Positions 15,875-24,261 of a DNA stretch of 34,611 nt are shown here, piece by piece. The notes beneath the pieces are model-generated. The model ran no database searches and was not told the origin of the DNA. It saw nothing but the letters and a program-made list of their open reading frames with translations. Position 1 is the first letter of the stretch; each line of letters opens with the position of its first letter. Origin of the DNA: an uncultured Cytophaga sp. (lineage in GTDB: Bacteria; Bacteroidota; Bacteroidia; Cytophagales; Cytophagaceae). Location of the stretch: NCBI RefSeq assembly GCF_937863595.1, contig NZ_CALMGQ010000129.1:1-34611 (forward strand), written 5' to 3'. Both the position numbers and the translations under genes were made by a program.

Positions 15875-17212
15875 ATGAACGCATTTATAAAAAACAGTTT
15901 AATAATACCTTTCTGCTTAATAAGTCTATTGACCTTTTCGCAGTCAGATACAAGCTTATCTTTAAGCTTGCAACAAGCAATAGATGTTGGCTTGGGCCAA
16001 CGTTTTGATATAAAAAATCAAGAACTTGCCATACAAATTAGCGAAAGCAATCGTTTGCAAACTTTAAGTAAAAATTTACCTCAAATAAACGCAAGTATCG
16101 ACTTTAGATACAACGCTATTTTAGCAACAAACTTATTGCCACCCGGAGCAATCAATAACAGCACAGATTATACTCCCGTAAAATTTGGTACGCCCTATAA
16201 TACACTCACGTCCGTAACGGCAACTCAAAATATATTTAACGCTTCCGTTGCGGGAGACAAACTTACAAATAATGCTCAAAAGGAGTATGATATAATTAGT
16301 CTTGAAAAATATAAAATAGATGCAAAGACAGCTATAACACAAGGATACTATCAAGTACTTTTGAATGAAGAACAAATAAAATTAACATCGGACAATGTCA
16401 AAACTGCGGAAACAATATTAAAACAAGGTGAAAGTGAATATAAAAATGGCACCTTATTGCAAACAGATTTATTGAGATATAAATTAGATGTTGCCAATGC
16501 ACAGAATCAATTAATCACTGCAAAACAAAATCATGAAAACAGTTTACTTATATTAAAAACAGCTTTAGTAATTCCGTTTTCTTCAAATCTTTATTTAACA
16601 GATTCATTGGTCAATCTAATTTCAAATGAAAACCAAGAAGTAAAAACTGAAACGAATCCAGAACAACGATATGAATACAAAATGGAATCAAGTTTGCTGC
16701 GATTAAATGAAATTCAAACTAAAAAAGTGAATCGTTCATATTTGCCTTCTGTATACTTATATGGTAATGCATCTTTACAAAATCAAAATAAGGAATTAAC
16801 ATTATTCAATACCAACACCTGGTATCCATTTGTATATGTTGGTATCCATGCAGACATACCTATTTTTGATGGCTTTCAAAAAAGCAGAACGAGTACAGGT
16901 TATAAACTTAAAACACTTCAGAATAAAAATAATTTAGCAAAGTTAAATTATGAAATTCAATCTGAAACGATCAATACACGAAATCAACTTTCTAGTTCTT
17001 TTAACCAATACCAACAAGCAAAAGAAAATTATAATTTGGCGCAGTCGATCATGAAATTAGATCAAGACCGTTACAAACAAGGCACCTTAACTGCTTCCGC
17101 ATTAAAAAATACGGAGTATTCTTTACAAAGTGCACAAAATAATTATTTGACAAGTATTTACAATGTATTGGTTGCGCAGTTGAATTATAAGAAAGCGCTG
17201 GGACAATTATAA
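15875..17212 (+). CDS. TolC-family outer-membrane efflux protein (ABC operon)
   Basis: A 445-residue exported protein. A signal peptide covers about residues 1-22 (ending TFSQ), followed by the two-repeat outer-membrane efflux protein architecture of long alpha-helices rich in Gln, Asn and Lys. Characteristic segments are LSLQQAIDVGL near the mature N-terminus, an AVTQGYY-like helix in the first repeat (TAITQGYYQVLLNEEQI), the beta-barrel piece VGIHADIPIFDGFQKS, and YKQGTLTASALKNTEYSLQ in the second. It begins four bases after the permease gene and completes an inner-membrane to outer-membrane export path. Confidence 0.9.
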   Translation: MNAFIKNSLIIPFCLISLLTFSQSDTSLSLSLQQAIDVGLGQRFDIKNQELAIQISESNRLQTLSKNLPQINASIDFRYNAILATNLLPPGAINNSTDYTPVKFGTPYNTLTSVTATQNIFNASVAGDKLTNNAQKEYDIISLEKYKIDAKTAITQGYYQVLLNEEQIKLTSDNVKTAETILKQGESEYKNGTLLQTDLLRYKLDVANAQNQLITAKQNHENSLLILKTALVIPFSSNLYLTDSLVNLISNENQEVKTETNPEQRYEYKMESSLLRLNEIQTKKVNRSYLPSVYLYGNASLQNQNKELTLFNTNTWYPFVYVGIHADIPIFDGFQKSRTSTGYKLKTLQNKNNLAKLNYEIQSETINTRNQLSSSFNQYQQAKENYNLAQSIMKLDQDRYKQGTLTASALKNTEYSLQSAQNNYLTSIYNVLVAQLNYKKALGQL

Positions 17213-17217
17213 AAGCA

Positions 17218-17342
17218 GAACGCTTAAAGCTTAATGCCTAAAGCGATAAACCATAACGTTAGAGTAATTATTCAAGTAAAAAAAAGAGCTATCTATAAAA
17301 TAATCATAGATAGCTCTTTTTTGCCTTAAGCCTTAAGCGTTC
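17218..17342. repeat. Inverted repeat pair flanking the tolC/mutS2 terminator
   Basis: GAACGCTTAAAGCTTAATGC (17218-17237) and the inverse of 17323-17342 agree at 18 of 20 positions and lie on either side of the terminator hairpin. RNA from either strand could form a long outer stem around the terminator stem. Part of the left arm is copy 2 of the dispersed AAAGCTTAAKGCMTAAAGC repeat. Confidence 0.6.
17280..17322. terminator. Bidirectional terminator between tolC-like gene and mutS2
   Basis: A 12-bp perfect stem (17285-17296 with 17306-17317) is extended by A-T pairs at both sides, with a 9-base loop. A and T runs on the two sides make it work in both directions for the convergent genes. Confidence 0.85.
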
Positions 17343-17352
17343 CGCTTTAAGT

Positions 17353-19752
17353 TTAATACCTCATATTCAACACCGTAATCCCTGCACCGCCGCTGTCTAT
17401 GTGTTCATCGTTCATGGAAACAATTTGTTTGAATTGTTTCAGATGTTCACGCAACATTTTTCTTAAAATTCCATCTCCTTTACCATGAAGAATCCGTGCT
17501 TCTTCAATGCCTAAAATAAATGCATCGTTGATCCAACGATCTGTAAATGTGATGGCTTCTTCGGTACGTTTCCCTCTAAGATCTAACTGCATGGTAAATA
17601 CTTGATGCTTTTGAATCAAGTCAACACCACCTGGCTTATTTCTTGGAATACGTTCTTCCGATTTATTTTTTAAATCTTTGGCAGTTGCCACAGCCAATTC
17701 AGAGAAATGTACCGTTGCTTTTAAATCCCCAATAAATAAGATAGCTAACTTCCCTTTTACTGATTCTATTTTACCCATAGCGCCATTGCTACGAATACGA
17801 ACGATATCTCCTGCTTTCCAATCATAACGAATTGCTTCGTTATCTGCTTGCGTAAATTCAGGTTCTAGTGCTTTTTCATAGATACGGCCGACTTCACGTA
17901 TTTCTTGACGAAACTTTTGTGCACTTTGTTTGTCCGTTGTATTCGTAATGGATTTCACCAATTCATCGGCCTTGTTGCTTGCCTTTTGAATGACGTGAAA
18001 TGCCTCTTGTTTCGCTTCCAACATCAAACGTTTCCGCTTCTCTTGAAAATCTAATAGTTTCTCTTCATACTCTTTTGAAAGCTTTTCATGTTTTACTTTC
18101 ATTTCTCTACCCGACTGAATTTCTTGTTGCAGTGTAGTACGCTCGCGTTCAATATCGCGCAGCAACATAGATAAATCTACTTGCTCTTGATCTAACTTTG
18201 TGCGTGCTTGTTCAATCAAGCGTTTATCCAAGCCCGACTTTTCTGCAATTTCTAAGGTAAATGAACTACCTGGCACTCCTATATCCAGCATGTACAAAGG
18301 AATCAGCTGGTCGGTATCAAAACGCATGGATCCATTAATCAATCCTTCCGTTTTTGAAGCCAATGCTTTTAATCCAGCATAATGGGTTGTAATAATACCC
18401 ATTGCTTTCTGCTCATTCAATTTTTCCAAGGCTGCTTCCGCTATGGCAGAGCCATACATCGGATCCGTTCCACTACCAAATTCATCAATCAATAATAACG
18501 TTTTTGCATCTACATGCTTCAGAAAAAACGTTAAGTTTTTAATATGTGAACTATAGGTACTCAAATCATTATCCAAGGATTGTGAATCACCAATATCGAT
18601 AAAAAAGTTTTCAAAAATACCAGCCACGCTTCCCTCCCCTACGGGTATCAACAAACCGCATTGCAACATGTATTGAAGCAAGCCAAGAGTTTTCATACAT
18701 ACAGATTTACCTCCTGCATTTGGACCAGACAATAATAAAATTCGTTGTTGTGCATCCAATTGAATAGACAATGGCATAACTACTTTTTTCACCTTCTGAT
18801 TTTTCAACCACAATAAAGGATGTCGAGCATTTATCCAATTAACAACTGGTTGCTTTTGTAAAGCTGGTTTAATGGCTTGCACAGAAATCGCAAAGGTTGC
18901 TTTTGCTCGTAGATAATCAAACCATCCTACTAATGCATTTGCTTCAATCATAACATCTGCAAACGGACGAATAAAATCCGTTAATTGCATCAGTATGCGA
19001 ACAATCTCTTTGCGCTCCCGAATTTCTAATTCCCGTACGCTATTATTGTAGGGCAACAGAGATATAGGCTCCATGAAAACCGTCTGTCCCGTGCCAGATT
19101 CATCATGAATAATACCTTGTACTTTTCTTTTGTATTCAGCCAATACAGGCAATACCAATCTTCCAGAGCGAATCGTAGCTTCTGTATCTTCAACCGTATA
19201 GCCTTCTTTCTTAAAGACGCGCAACAATCGCTCTACTTCTTTACGAAGCTTTATTTGTTCTTCTCGGTATTCTTCCCGTATCATGCGAAGTTCGTCCGAA
19301 GCCGTATCTCGTATAACACCATGATCATCGATTACCCGGTTGATAGACTTATATAAAGATGCATCTATTTTAACAGCATTGGCACGTTCTTGTAAATGTG
19401 CATATTGTTCGGTTTCTGTTTTCTTAAAAAAAGATTGGCAAGCAATTAATGTCGTTAGGAATAATTTACATTCCATCAATTCATCAATCTCAAGATAATT
19501 TCCTTCCAACCGAATTTTGTTTGCTAATTTTGTAATGTCTACAAAATCACGATCAGGAAATAATAAACCAGATTCGATTATTTTTTTAAACTCATCTGTT
19601 TCTTGTAAATCCTTTTCAATGGAAACTACATCATAGGAAGGAGTAAGTTCTTCTAAAATAGATATTGCAGCCCTTCCTTTACAGGATGCTTTTAATAATT
19701 CACGTATTTGGTCAAAACCAATTTTACTTTCTAAATCCGATGGATATATCAT
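17353..19752 (-). CDS. mutS2: Endonuclease MutS2
   Basis: A 799-residue protein with the complete MutS2 layout. Helical core domains cover about 1-300. The MutS ATPase follows with Walker A GPNAGGKS (343-350), a conserved SSFTLEIA segment, and Walker B LLLIDEFGSGTDP starting at 419. A long coiled coil lies near 510-640, then a KOW-like segment around 660-700. The C-terminal Smr nuclease domain has LDLRGKR at 723-729 and HGKGDG at 756-761. MutS2 suppresses recombination and acts in ribosome-collision rescue in some bacteria. It lacks the MutS mismatch-binding domain. Length is normal, and it is transcribed alone. Start is the first ATG. Confidence 0.95.
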   Translation of the reverse strand: MIYPSDLESKIGFDQIRELLKASCKGRAAISILEELTPSYDVVSIEKDLQETDEFKKIIESGLLFPDRDFVDITKLANKIRLEGNYLEIDELMECKLFLTTLIACQSFFKKTETEQYAHLQERANAVKIDASLYKSINRVIDDHGVIRDTASDELRMIREEYREEQIKLRKEVERLLRVFKKEGYTVEDTEATIRSGRLVLPVLAEYKRKVQGIIHDESGTGQTVFMEPISLLPYNNSVRELEIRERKEIVRILMQLTDFIRPFADVMIEANALVGWFDYLRAKATFAISVQAIKPALQKQPVVNWINARHPLLWLKNQKVKKVVMPLSIQLDAQQRILLLSGPNAGGKSVCMKTLGLLQYMLQCGLLIPVGEGSVAGIFENFFIDIGDSQSLDNDLSTYSSHIKNLTFFLKHVDAKTLLLIDEFGSGTDPMYGSAIAEAALEKLNEQKAMGIITTHYAGLKALASKTEGLINGSMRFDTDQLIPLYMLDIGVPGSSFTLEIAEKSGLDKRLIEQARTKLDQEQVDLSMLLRDIERERTTLQQEIQSGREMKVKHEKLSKEYEEKLLDFQEKRKRLMLEAKQEAFHVIQKASNKADELVKSITNTTDKQSAQKFRQEIREVGRIYEKALEPEFTQADNEAIRYDWKAGDIVRIRSNGAMGKIESVKGKLAILFIGDLKATVHFSELAVATAKDLKNKSEERIPRNKPGGVDLIQKHQVFTMQLDLRGKRTEEAITFTDRWINDAFILGIEEARILHGKGDGILRKMLREHLKQFKQIVSMNDEHIDSGGAGITVLNMRY

Positions 19753-19875
19753 TCAATTCAAATATTTCAATGTATATGTAGCATTTTCATGCATACCTGT
19801 GTAAACATACGAGTCTTACAATATGTTCCACCAACAAAATTACAATAAAGCGCCGTGTTCGCCACAGCTTATGCC

Positions 19876-19903
19876 TTGAAAATCATATTTTTTTGTATCT
19901 TTT
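19876..19903 (+). promoter_or_regulatory. Possible promoter of the sigma-factor gene
   Basis: TTG (19876-19878), 17 bases, then TATCTTTT (19896-19903), one mismatch from TAnnTTTG. It lies 21 bases before the predicted TTG start codon. Confidence 0.3.
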
Positions 19904-19924
19904 CAATGTTTTTTCATTATACCA

Positions 19925-20515
19925 TTGACTTTGGAATCAAAATACCACAAAAATACCGCAGAAATAGAGGATGAATTGCATTGGATTGAAAAAGCCAAGC
20001 AAGATCCCAAGCACTTTTCCGCTTTGTATGAGAAATATTATAAAACAATATTCTTATATATATTCAGAAAAGTGAATGATATGGACGTGGCTGGAGATCT
20101 CTGTTCAGACGTTTTCTCTAAAGCCTTATCGAACATTCATGCATACGAGTTTAAAGGGGTACCCTACTCCGCTTGGCTGTATCGAATAGCAGCCAACGAA
20201 GCGAATATGTATTTCAGAAAATACAACAAACGCGTAACCATCTGCATAGACGACACCAGCATAGAACTTTTGAATGAAGACTTGCAAGAAAATAATGAAG
20301 AAAATATCTATCTCTCATTATTGCCCCTTTGTATGGAGAAACTAAAGCCAGACGAAGTTGCATTGGTACAATGGCGCTTTTTTGAAAACAAAGCATTTAA
20401 AGAAGTGGGCGAAATTTTGCAGATGACAGAAAATAATGCTAAGGTAAAAACATACCGCATACTTGAAAAAGTTCGCAAATGGATGTTAGAAATGAAAGGG
20501 AAAAACGATGAGTAA
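19925..20515 (+). CDS. ECF-type RNA polymerase sigma factor
   Basis: A 196-residue sigma-70-like protein. Region 2 is at about 30-100 (FSALYEKYYKTIFLYIF, then GDLCSDVFSKAL and YSAWLYRIAANEANMYFRK), and region 4 at about 138-186 (LKPDEVALVQWRFFENKAF, then a helix-turn-helix). It lacks regions 1 and 3, which marks the ECF class. No ATG lies in frame before Met58 and a stop is at 19877, so a TTG at 19925 is the best start. It overlaps the next gene by eight bases. That gene encodes a membrane protein, in the place where an anti-sigma factor is usually found. Confidence 0.87.
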   Translation: MTLESKYHKNTAEIEDELHWIEKAKQDPKHFSALYEKYYKTIFLYIFRKVNDMDVAGDLCSDVFSKALSNIHAYEFKGVPYSAWLYRIAANEANMYFRKYNKRVTICIDDTSIELLNEDLQENNEENIYLSLLPLCMEKLKPDEVALVQWRFFENKAFKEVGEILQMTENNAKVKTYRILEKVRKWMLEMKGKNDE

Positions 20516-21239
20516 ATACGATATTAAAAAGAACCCTCAATTACCGAGCGACGAAGAAATAAATAAACGCAAAAACTTCGATAAGGTATTGAATAATGCG
20601 GCCATGTTCGACTATAAAAAAGCGACCAAACCCGTTTATAAAAACACAAAAGTACTGAGCATTGTTGCGGTAATTGCTGCCGTAGCATTGATATTTATAT
20701 TTGAAACACACGAACAAGAAGAAAGCGTTGAGAAAGAAACTGAAATAAAAGACACGATCAAAAATACACCTGCTGTTCCACTCATTGATACACTAGTAAA
20801 AGAGTCTACAAGAGAACAAAGTCCTTCTTCAACAAACATCCCAAGTACTAATTCTCATGCTTCTACAACAACACAAGTACAAAGTGCTACACATATAACT
20901 ACACCAAATTCACCTGCAAGCATAGCTGTTGCCAATGATTTAGCAAATTTCCCTGGTGGAGACGAAGCATTACATTCCTTTCTAATTTCTACAATCAAGT
21001 ATCCCTACAATGCTGTTGAAACGCCTTATTCTGGTAAAATTGAAGTTGATTTAACAATTGAAAAAACAGGAGAAATAGGAAATATTACCATCTACCATTC
21101 GCCTAATGCAGCCATTAGCAATGAGATTAAACGCGTAATTAAAAAAATGCCCATTTGGAAAGCTGCAGTTAAAAACAACCAAGCTGTTGCATCAACGGTT
21201 ACGGTGAACTTTCCATTTACGTATGTTGGGGAGTATTAG
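20508..21239 (+). CDS. Single-pass membrane protein with TonB C-terminal domain
   Basis: A 243-residue protein. A charged cytoplasmic stretch covers about 1-45, one membrane helix about 47-65 (VLSIVAVIAAVALIFIF), a Ser/Thr/Pro-rich linker about 90-140, and a TonB-like C-terminal domain about 148-241. That domain contains FPGGDEALHSFL, the IKYP segment, GKIEVDLTIEKTGEIGNI and a final TVTVNFPFTY. Unlike classic TonB there is no Pro-Glu/Pro-Lys repeat region. The start overlaps the sigma gene, so the two are translationally coupled. It may act as a signal-sensing anti-sigma factor, with the N-terminal segment binding sigma; no zinc-binding ZAS motif is visible. A role as an energy transducer is the alternative. 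Confidence 0.75.
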   Translation: MSKYDIKKNPQLPSDEEINKRKNFDKVLNNAAMFDYKKATKPVYKNTKVLSIVAVIAAVALIFIFETHEQEESVEKETEIKDTIKNTPAVPLIDTLVKESTREQSPSSTNIPSTNSHASTTTQVQSATHITTPNSPASIAVANDLANFPGGDEALHSFLISTIKYPYNAVETPYSGKIEVDLTIEKTGEIGNITIYHSPNAAISNEIKRVIKKMPIWKAAVKNNQAVASTVTVNFPFTYVGEY

Positions 21240-21367
21240 TGATTATAATTACATTTACATTTTTTAAAAAAGATATTAGAAATTTTGAAAACTACTAAAA
21301 CAAAATATTCTTGTCTGTTTGAATAAAAGGAAAATAAACAACGTTTTTTATTGAAAATATAAGCTAT

Positions 21368-21400
21368 AAAAAATGTCCGACAGATTAAGCCTGTCGGACA
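21368..21400 (-). terminator. Terminator of the 143-residue lipoprotein gene
   Basis: A perfect 10-bp GC-rich stem (21374-21383 with 21391-21400), 7-base loop, followed by six T on the minus strand. It lies about 70 bases past the stop codon. Confidence 0.75.
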
Positions 21401-21471
21401 AATTAACTAATGCCAATTACAATTTATTGACTTTATATGCATTTATGCATTGAACAGAGCATTAAATAAAA

Positions 21472-21903
21472 TTACCTTTTGCTGAGATTGCCAAAATTTC
21501 CTTTTACGCTTTTAATAGATCCGCCAGCTACTGTAGCATCAAAACTTCCTGAAAGTTTACTATTTGCATTTCCTGAAATAACTAACGTACCTGTCATAGA
21601 ATATGTATCTGACGCATTTAAAAAAGTTGAACTATTGTCTAGCGTATGATTACCCACATTGGAATTATCTAAATTTATTTCAAAAAAGCTCGAATACCCA
21701 TTTTTGTAGGCTCTTACACCAGCTCCCCAAGTACCAGCAGTCCAAAATGCAGAATCTGCTGTGATAACAGCCCCATTATCTTGTGACCATGTAAATCCAT
21801 TTTGAATAACTGGTGTTGGTGCAGGATCATCCTTTTTTTTCTTACAAAATGTAACAGAAAGACCAAGTAAACATAATGCTAAAAGAGTTGTGTGTTTTTT
21901 CAT
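21472..21903 (-). CDS. Small secreted lipoprotein of unknown function
   Basis: A 143-residue protein not assigned to a family. The N-terminal signal ends in a lax lipobox (VTFC, Cys20, with Phe at -1) followed by KKKKDDPAPTP, a charged stretch like those that route lipoproteins to the outside of the outer membrane in Bacteroidota. The remaining 110 residues are Gly/Ser/Asn-rich with alternating beta-strand patterns and a repeated 'SFDATVAGG / GTLVISGNAN' feel, suggesting a small beta-sandwich. It has a good promoter upstream and a terminator downstream, and so forms its own transcript. The gene is flanked by non-coding DNA on both sides (about 230 and 170 bases). Confidence 0.7.
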   Translation of the reverse strand: MKKHTTLLALCLLGLSVTFCKKKKDDPAPTPVIQNGFTWSQDNGAVITADSAFWTAGTWGAGVRAYKNGYSSFFEINLDNSNVGNHTLDNSSTFLNASDTYSMTGTLVISGNANSKLSGSFDATVAGGSIKSVKGNFGNLSKR

Positions 21904-21934
21904 AAAAAAGTTTTTTTAAATAGTTTTAACAAAG

Positions 21935-21966
21935 CAAAATTAAAACATTTCAAATAAAATACCCAA
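21935..21966 (-). promoter_or_regulatory. Promoter of the 143-residue lipoprotein gene
   Basis: On the minus strand TTG (21966-21964), 21 bases, then TAATTTTG (21942-21935) fit the Bacteroidota consensus without mismatch. The leader would be about 27 bases. Confidence 0.55.
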
Positions 21967-22074
21967 AAAAACAAGTCCCATCCTATAATATGGTCCTTTT
22001 CAAAGCATTTCATATATAGCTATAAAAGAATATCAATTTCTACGAAGAGTAAAATAAATACCCTAAATGCATCA

Positions 22075-22431
22075 CTACTTCAATTTCCCTGTAATTTCTT
22101 TCATACTTAAGCTATCTACAATTCGGGCATACATGGTATTAAATTCTTTTGAATGTTCGGAATAATATGTGTAACTGTCCTTAAATTGCGCCTCGGTAAT
22201 CTGATGTTTCTTATAAATATCTTCTTTATAAAAAGCGAATAGTTTTAATGAAGAATCTCTATGGAAATTTTTTAGCGACAAGGCCGATTCGGTCAAATGC
22301 ATGTCAATCAATACACCAACCATTTTATCTTCCGAAATCAAATCTGCAGGTTTAGTATCTGATATAGAATCAGAGTTACATGCAAGCACGAAACCCAAGC
22401 AACAAGCAATTATTAGTTTTATGTAGTTCAA
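22075..22431 (-). CDS. DUF4296 lipoprotein
   Basis: A 118-residue protein with a clear lipoprotein signal (lipobox VLAC, Cys18). It is followed by the DUF4296 pattern: a helix with LISEDKMVGVLIDMHLTESAL (about 31-51) and FKDSYTYYSEHSKEFNTMYARIVDSL (about 83-108). DUF4296 proteins are common in Bacteroidota and of unknown function. It is divergent from the DUF58 gene across 56 bases. Confidence 0.8.
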   Translation of the reverse strand: MNYIKLIIACCLGFVLACNSDSISDTKPADLISEDKMVGVLIDMHLTESALSLKNFHRDSSLKLFAFYKEDIYKKHQITEAQFKDSYTYYSEHSKEFNTMYARIVDSLSMKEITGKLK

Positions 22432-22487
22432 AGCGATAGAATTTTTACTAAAATCAGTTTTTTTATTGTATTTTTAAAATTGTTCCG

Positions 22488-23378
22488 ATGAAAGTTTCAT
22501 TAAAAGATATTATCCGCAAGTTACGAAAATATGAGGTACGAATCCGCAAGGCAGTACATTCACATATGCACGGTAACTATCACTCCATCTTTAAAGGCTC
22601 AGGTATTGAGTTTTCAGATTTGAGAGAATACCAGTATGGAGACGATATTCGCACCATCGATTGGAACGTAACAGCCAAAGGGCATGGATCTTACATTCGT
22701 CTTTTTCAGGAAGATAAAGAACAACACATTATTTTTTTAGTAGATGTGAGTGCGTCGTTAGATATTGGAAAAGACAATCAAACAAAATTAGACATTATTA
22801 AAGAAATTACGGGTGTTTTGATGTTATCTGCCGTAAAAGAGGGTTCAGAAGTTGGTTTGGTGTGTTATTCAGATAAAAAAGAACTGTACGTTGCCCCAAA
22901 CAAAGGCGTTAAACATGCTTATTTCCTCATCAATAAACTCTTTTCACTGGAAACCGAATCTAAGTTAACGGATTTAAATAAAGCAACACATTACACCCTA
23001 TCCATCCTAAAACGTAAAAGCATTGTAATTGTATTGTCTGATTTTATTGATGAAAATTACGATAAAAATTTAACCAGCCTAAGTAAAAAACATGACTTAG
23101 TCTTGATTCAAATTCAAGACACAAGAGAAATGAATTTTCCTTCTATGGGAATTATTCCTCTTTTAGACACAGAAACAAATAAAACTATTTGGGTTAATTC
23201 TTCATCCAGCACTTTTCGTAATAAAATGCAAAAACGTTTACAAGCTACACAAGAAAAACTTGAAACTTTTAGCAAATCCAATGAATCAAATTACACCTGC
23301 ATTAAAACCAACGAAGATTATATCATAAAATTGGTTGAATTGTTTAGAGTAAGAAATTTCCATAAGAAAAGTGCTTAA
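22488..23378 (+). CDS. DUF58 domain protein
   Basis: A 296-residue cytoplasmic protein with the DUF58 signature GSGIEFSDLREYQYGDDIR followed by TIDWNVTAKG (about 44-73). A VWA-like fold follows: IIFLVDVSASLDIG near 84-97 carries a DxSxS metal-site motif, and IVIVLSDFIDE sits near 177-187. DUF58 proteins usually accompany a MoxR ATPase and BatA/BatB proteins in a complex linked to stress tolerance or protein maturation. Here no moxR lies immediately upstream; the neighbour is the divergent DUF4296 gene. The stop overlaps the GTG start of the next gene by eight bases, so these genes are translationally coupled. Confidence 0.9.
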   Translation: MKVSLKDIIRKLRKYEVRIRKAVHSHMHGNYHSIFKGSGIEFSDLREYQYGDDIRTIDWNVTAKGHGSYIRLFQEDKEQHIIFLVDVSASLDIGKDNQTKLDIIKEITGVLMLSAVKEGSEVGLVCYSDKKELYVAPNKGVKHAYFLINKLFSLETESKLTDLNKATHYTLSILKRKSIVIVLSDFIDENYDKNLTSLSKKHDLVLIQIQDTREMNFPSMGIIPLLDTETNKTIWVNSSSSTFRNKMQKRLQATQEKLETFSKSNESNYTCIKTNEDYIIKLVELFRVRNFHKKSA

Positions 23379-24261
23379 ATACCTATATCTTATCTTGTTC
23401 GGTTTAATAAGCATGACATTTGCGCATGGACAAGAAAACTATACTGTTAAAGGGGCATTCATAGAAGACAGTTTCAGAGTAGGCCAACTTGTTCATTATC
23501 ATTTACGAATTTCATATCCTAAAGAACAGATTGCAATTGTTCCAGATTCAGCTTATACTTTTTCTTCATTTGAATATGTCGCAAAATCATACTTCCCTAC
23601 TCGAACAGATTCACTGTTTGCATATGATAGCATTCAATATATATTAACGAGTTTCAACTTAGATACCATTCAATACCTCCAACTTCCTATTTCTTTTTTT
23701 AAAGGAAAGGACACTTTGAAATTGAATACCTTACGAGATAGTGTTGCCTTCAAAAGACTAATCAAATCTACGTTACATAAGGATGTACTTGGTGATACCC
23801 AAATCATATCCACCATTCAAAAATTTAATTACCCGTATTTTATTGCAGCGGTACTAGGGCTATTTCTTTTATTATTTATATTATATAAAATATTCGGTAA
23901 AATAATAATTAAACGTTATCGCTTAATTATTTTAAACACATCACACAAAAAATTCATACGTGAGTATGACATTCTTGCTGCAGAATTTAAACGCACAGCT
24001 GATTTAAGAATGATTGAACAGACGCTAGCCGTTTGGAAAAATTATTTAACACGGCTTGAAAGTAAACCCATAAATACATTTACAACTAAAGAATTGATTG
24101 GCTTATACGATCAAGAAGAATTAGAATCTACCTTACAATCACTTGATCGAAATGTATATGGTGGTGTAGCAACAAAAGATTCCAATGATGCCTTACAAAC
24201 GATAAAGCGCTTTACAAATAGAAGATTCCAAATTCGAAGAAGGGAAATAACCAATGGATAA
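23371..24261 (+). CDS. BatD-like/DUF4381-like membrane protein
   Basis: A 296-residue protein starting with GTG inside the end of the DUF58 gene. A signal peptide covers about 1-21 (ending HGQ), and a periplasmic beta-rich domain about 22-155. One membrane helix lies near 157-176 (IAAVLGLFLLLFILYKIF), and the cytoplasmic tail of about 115 residues (FKRTADLRMIEQTLAVWKNYL, KELIGLYD) resembles the tail of Bat-operon DUF4381-type proteins. Position between DUF58 and BatA genes supports a place in a membrane Bat-type complex. The stop overlaps the start of the BatA-like gene by eight bases. The exact family is uncertain. Confidence 0.7.
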   Translation: MLKYLYLILFGLISMTFAHGQENYTVKGAFIEDSFRVGQLVHYHLRISYPKEQIAIVPDSAYTFSSFEYVAKSYFPTRTDSLFAYDSIQYILTSFNLDTIQYLQLPISFFKGKDTLKLNTLRDSVAFKRLIKSTLHKDVLGDTQIISTIQKFNYPYFIAAVLGLFLLLFILYKIFGKIIIKRYRLIILNTSHKKFIREYDILAAEFKRTADLRMIEQTLAVWKNYLTRLESKPINTFTTKELIGLYDQEELESTLQSLDRNVYGGVATKDSNDALQTIKRFTNRRFQIRRREITNG

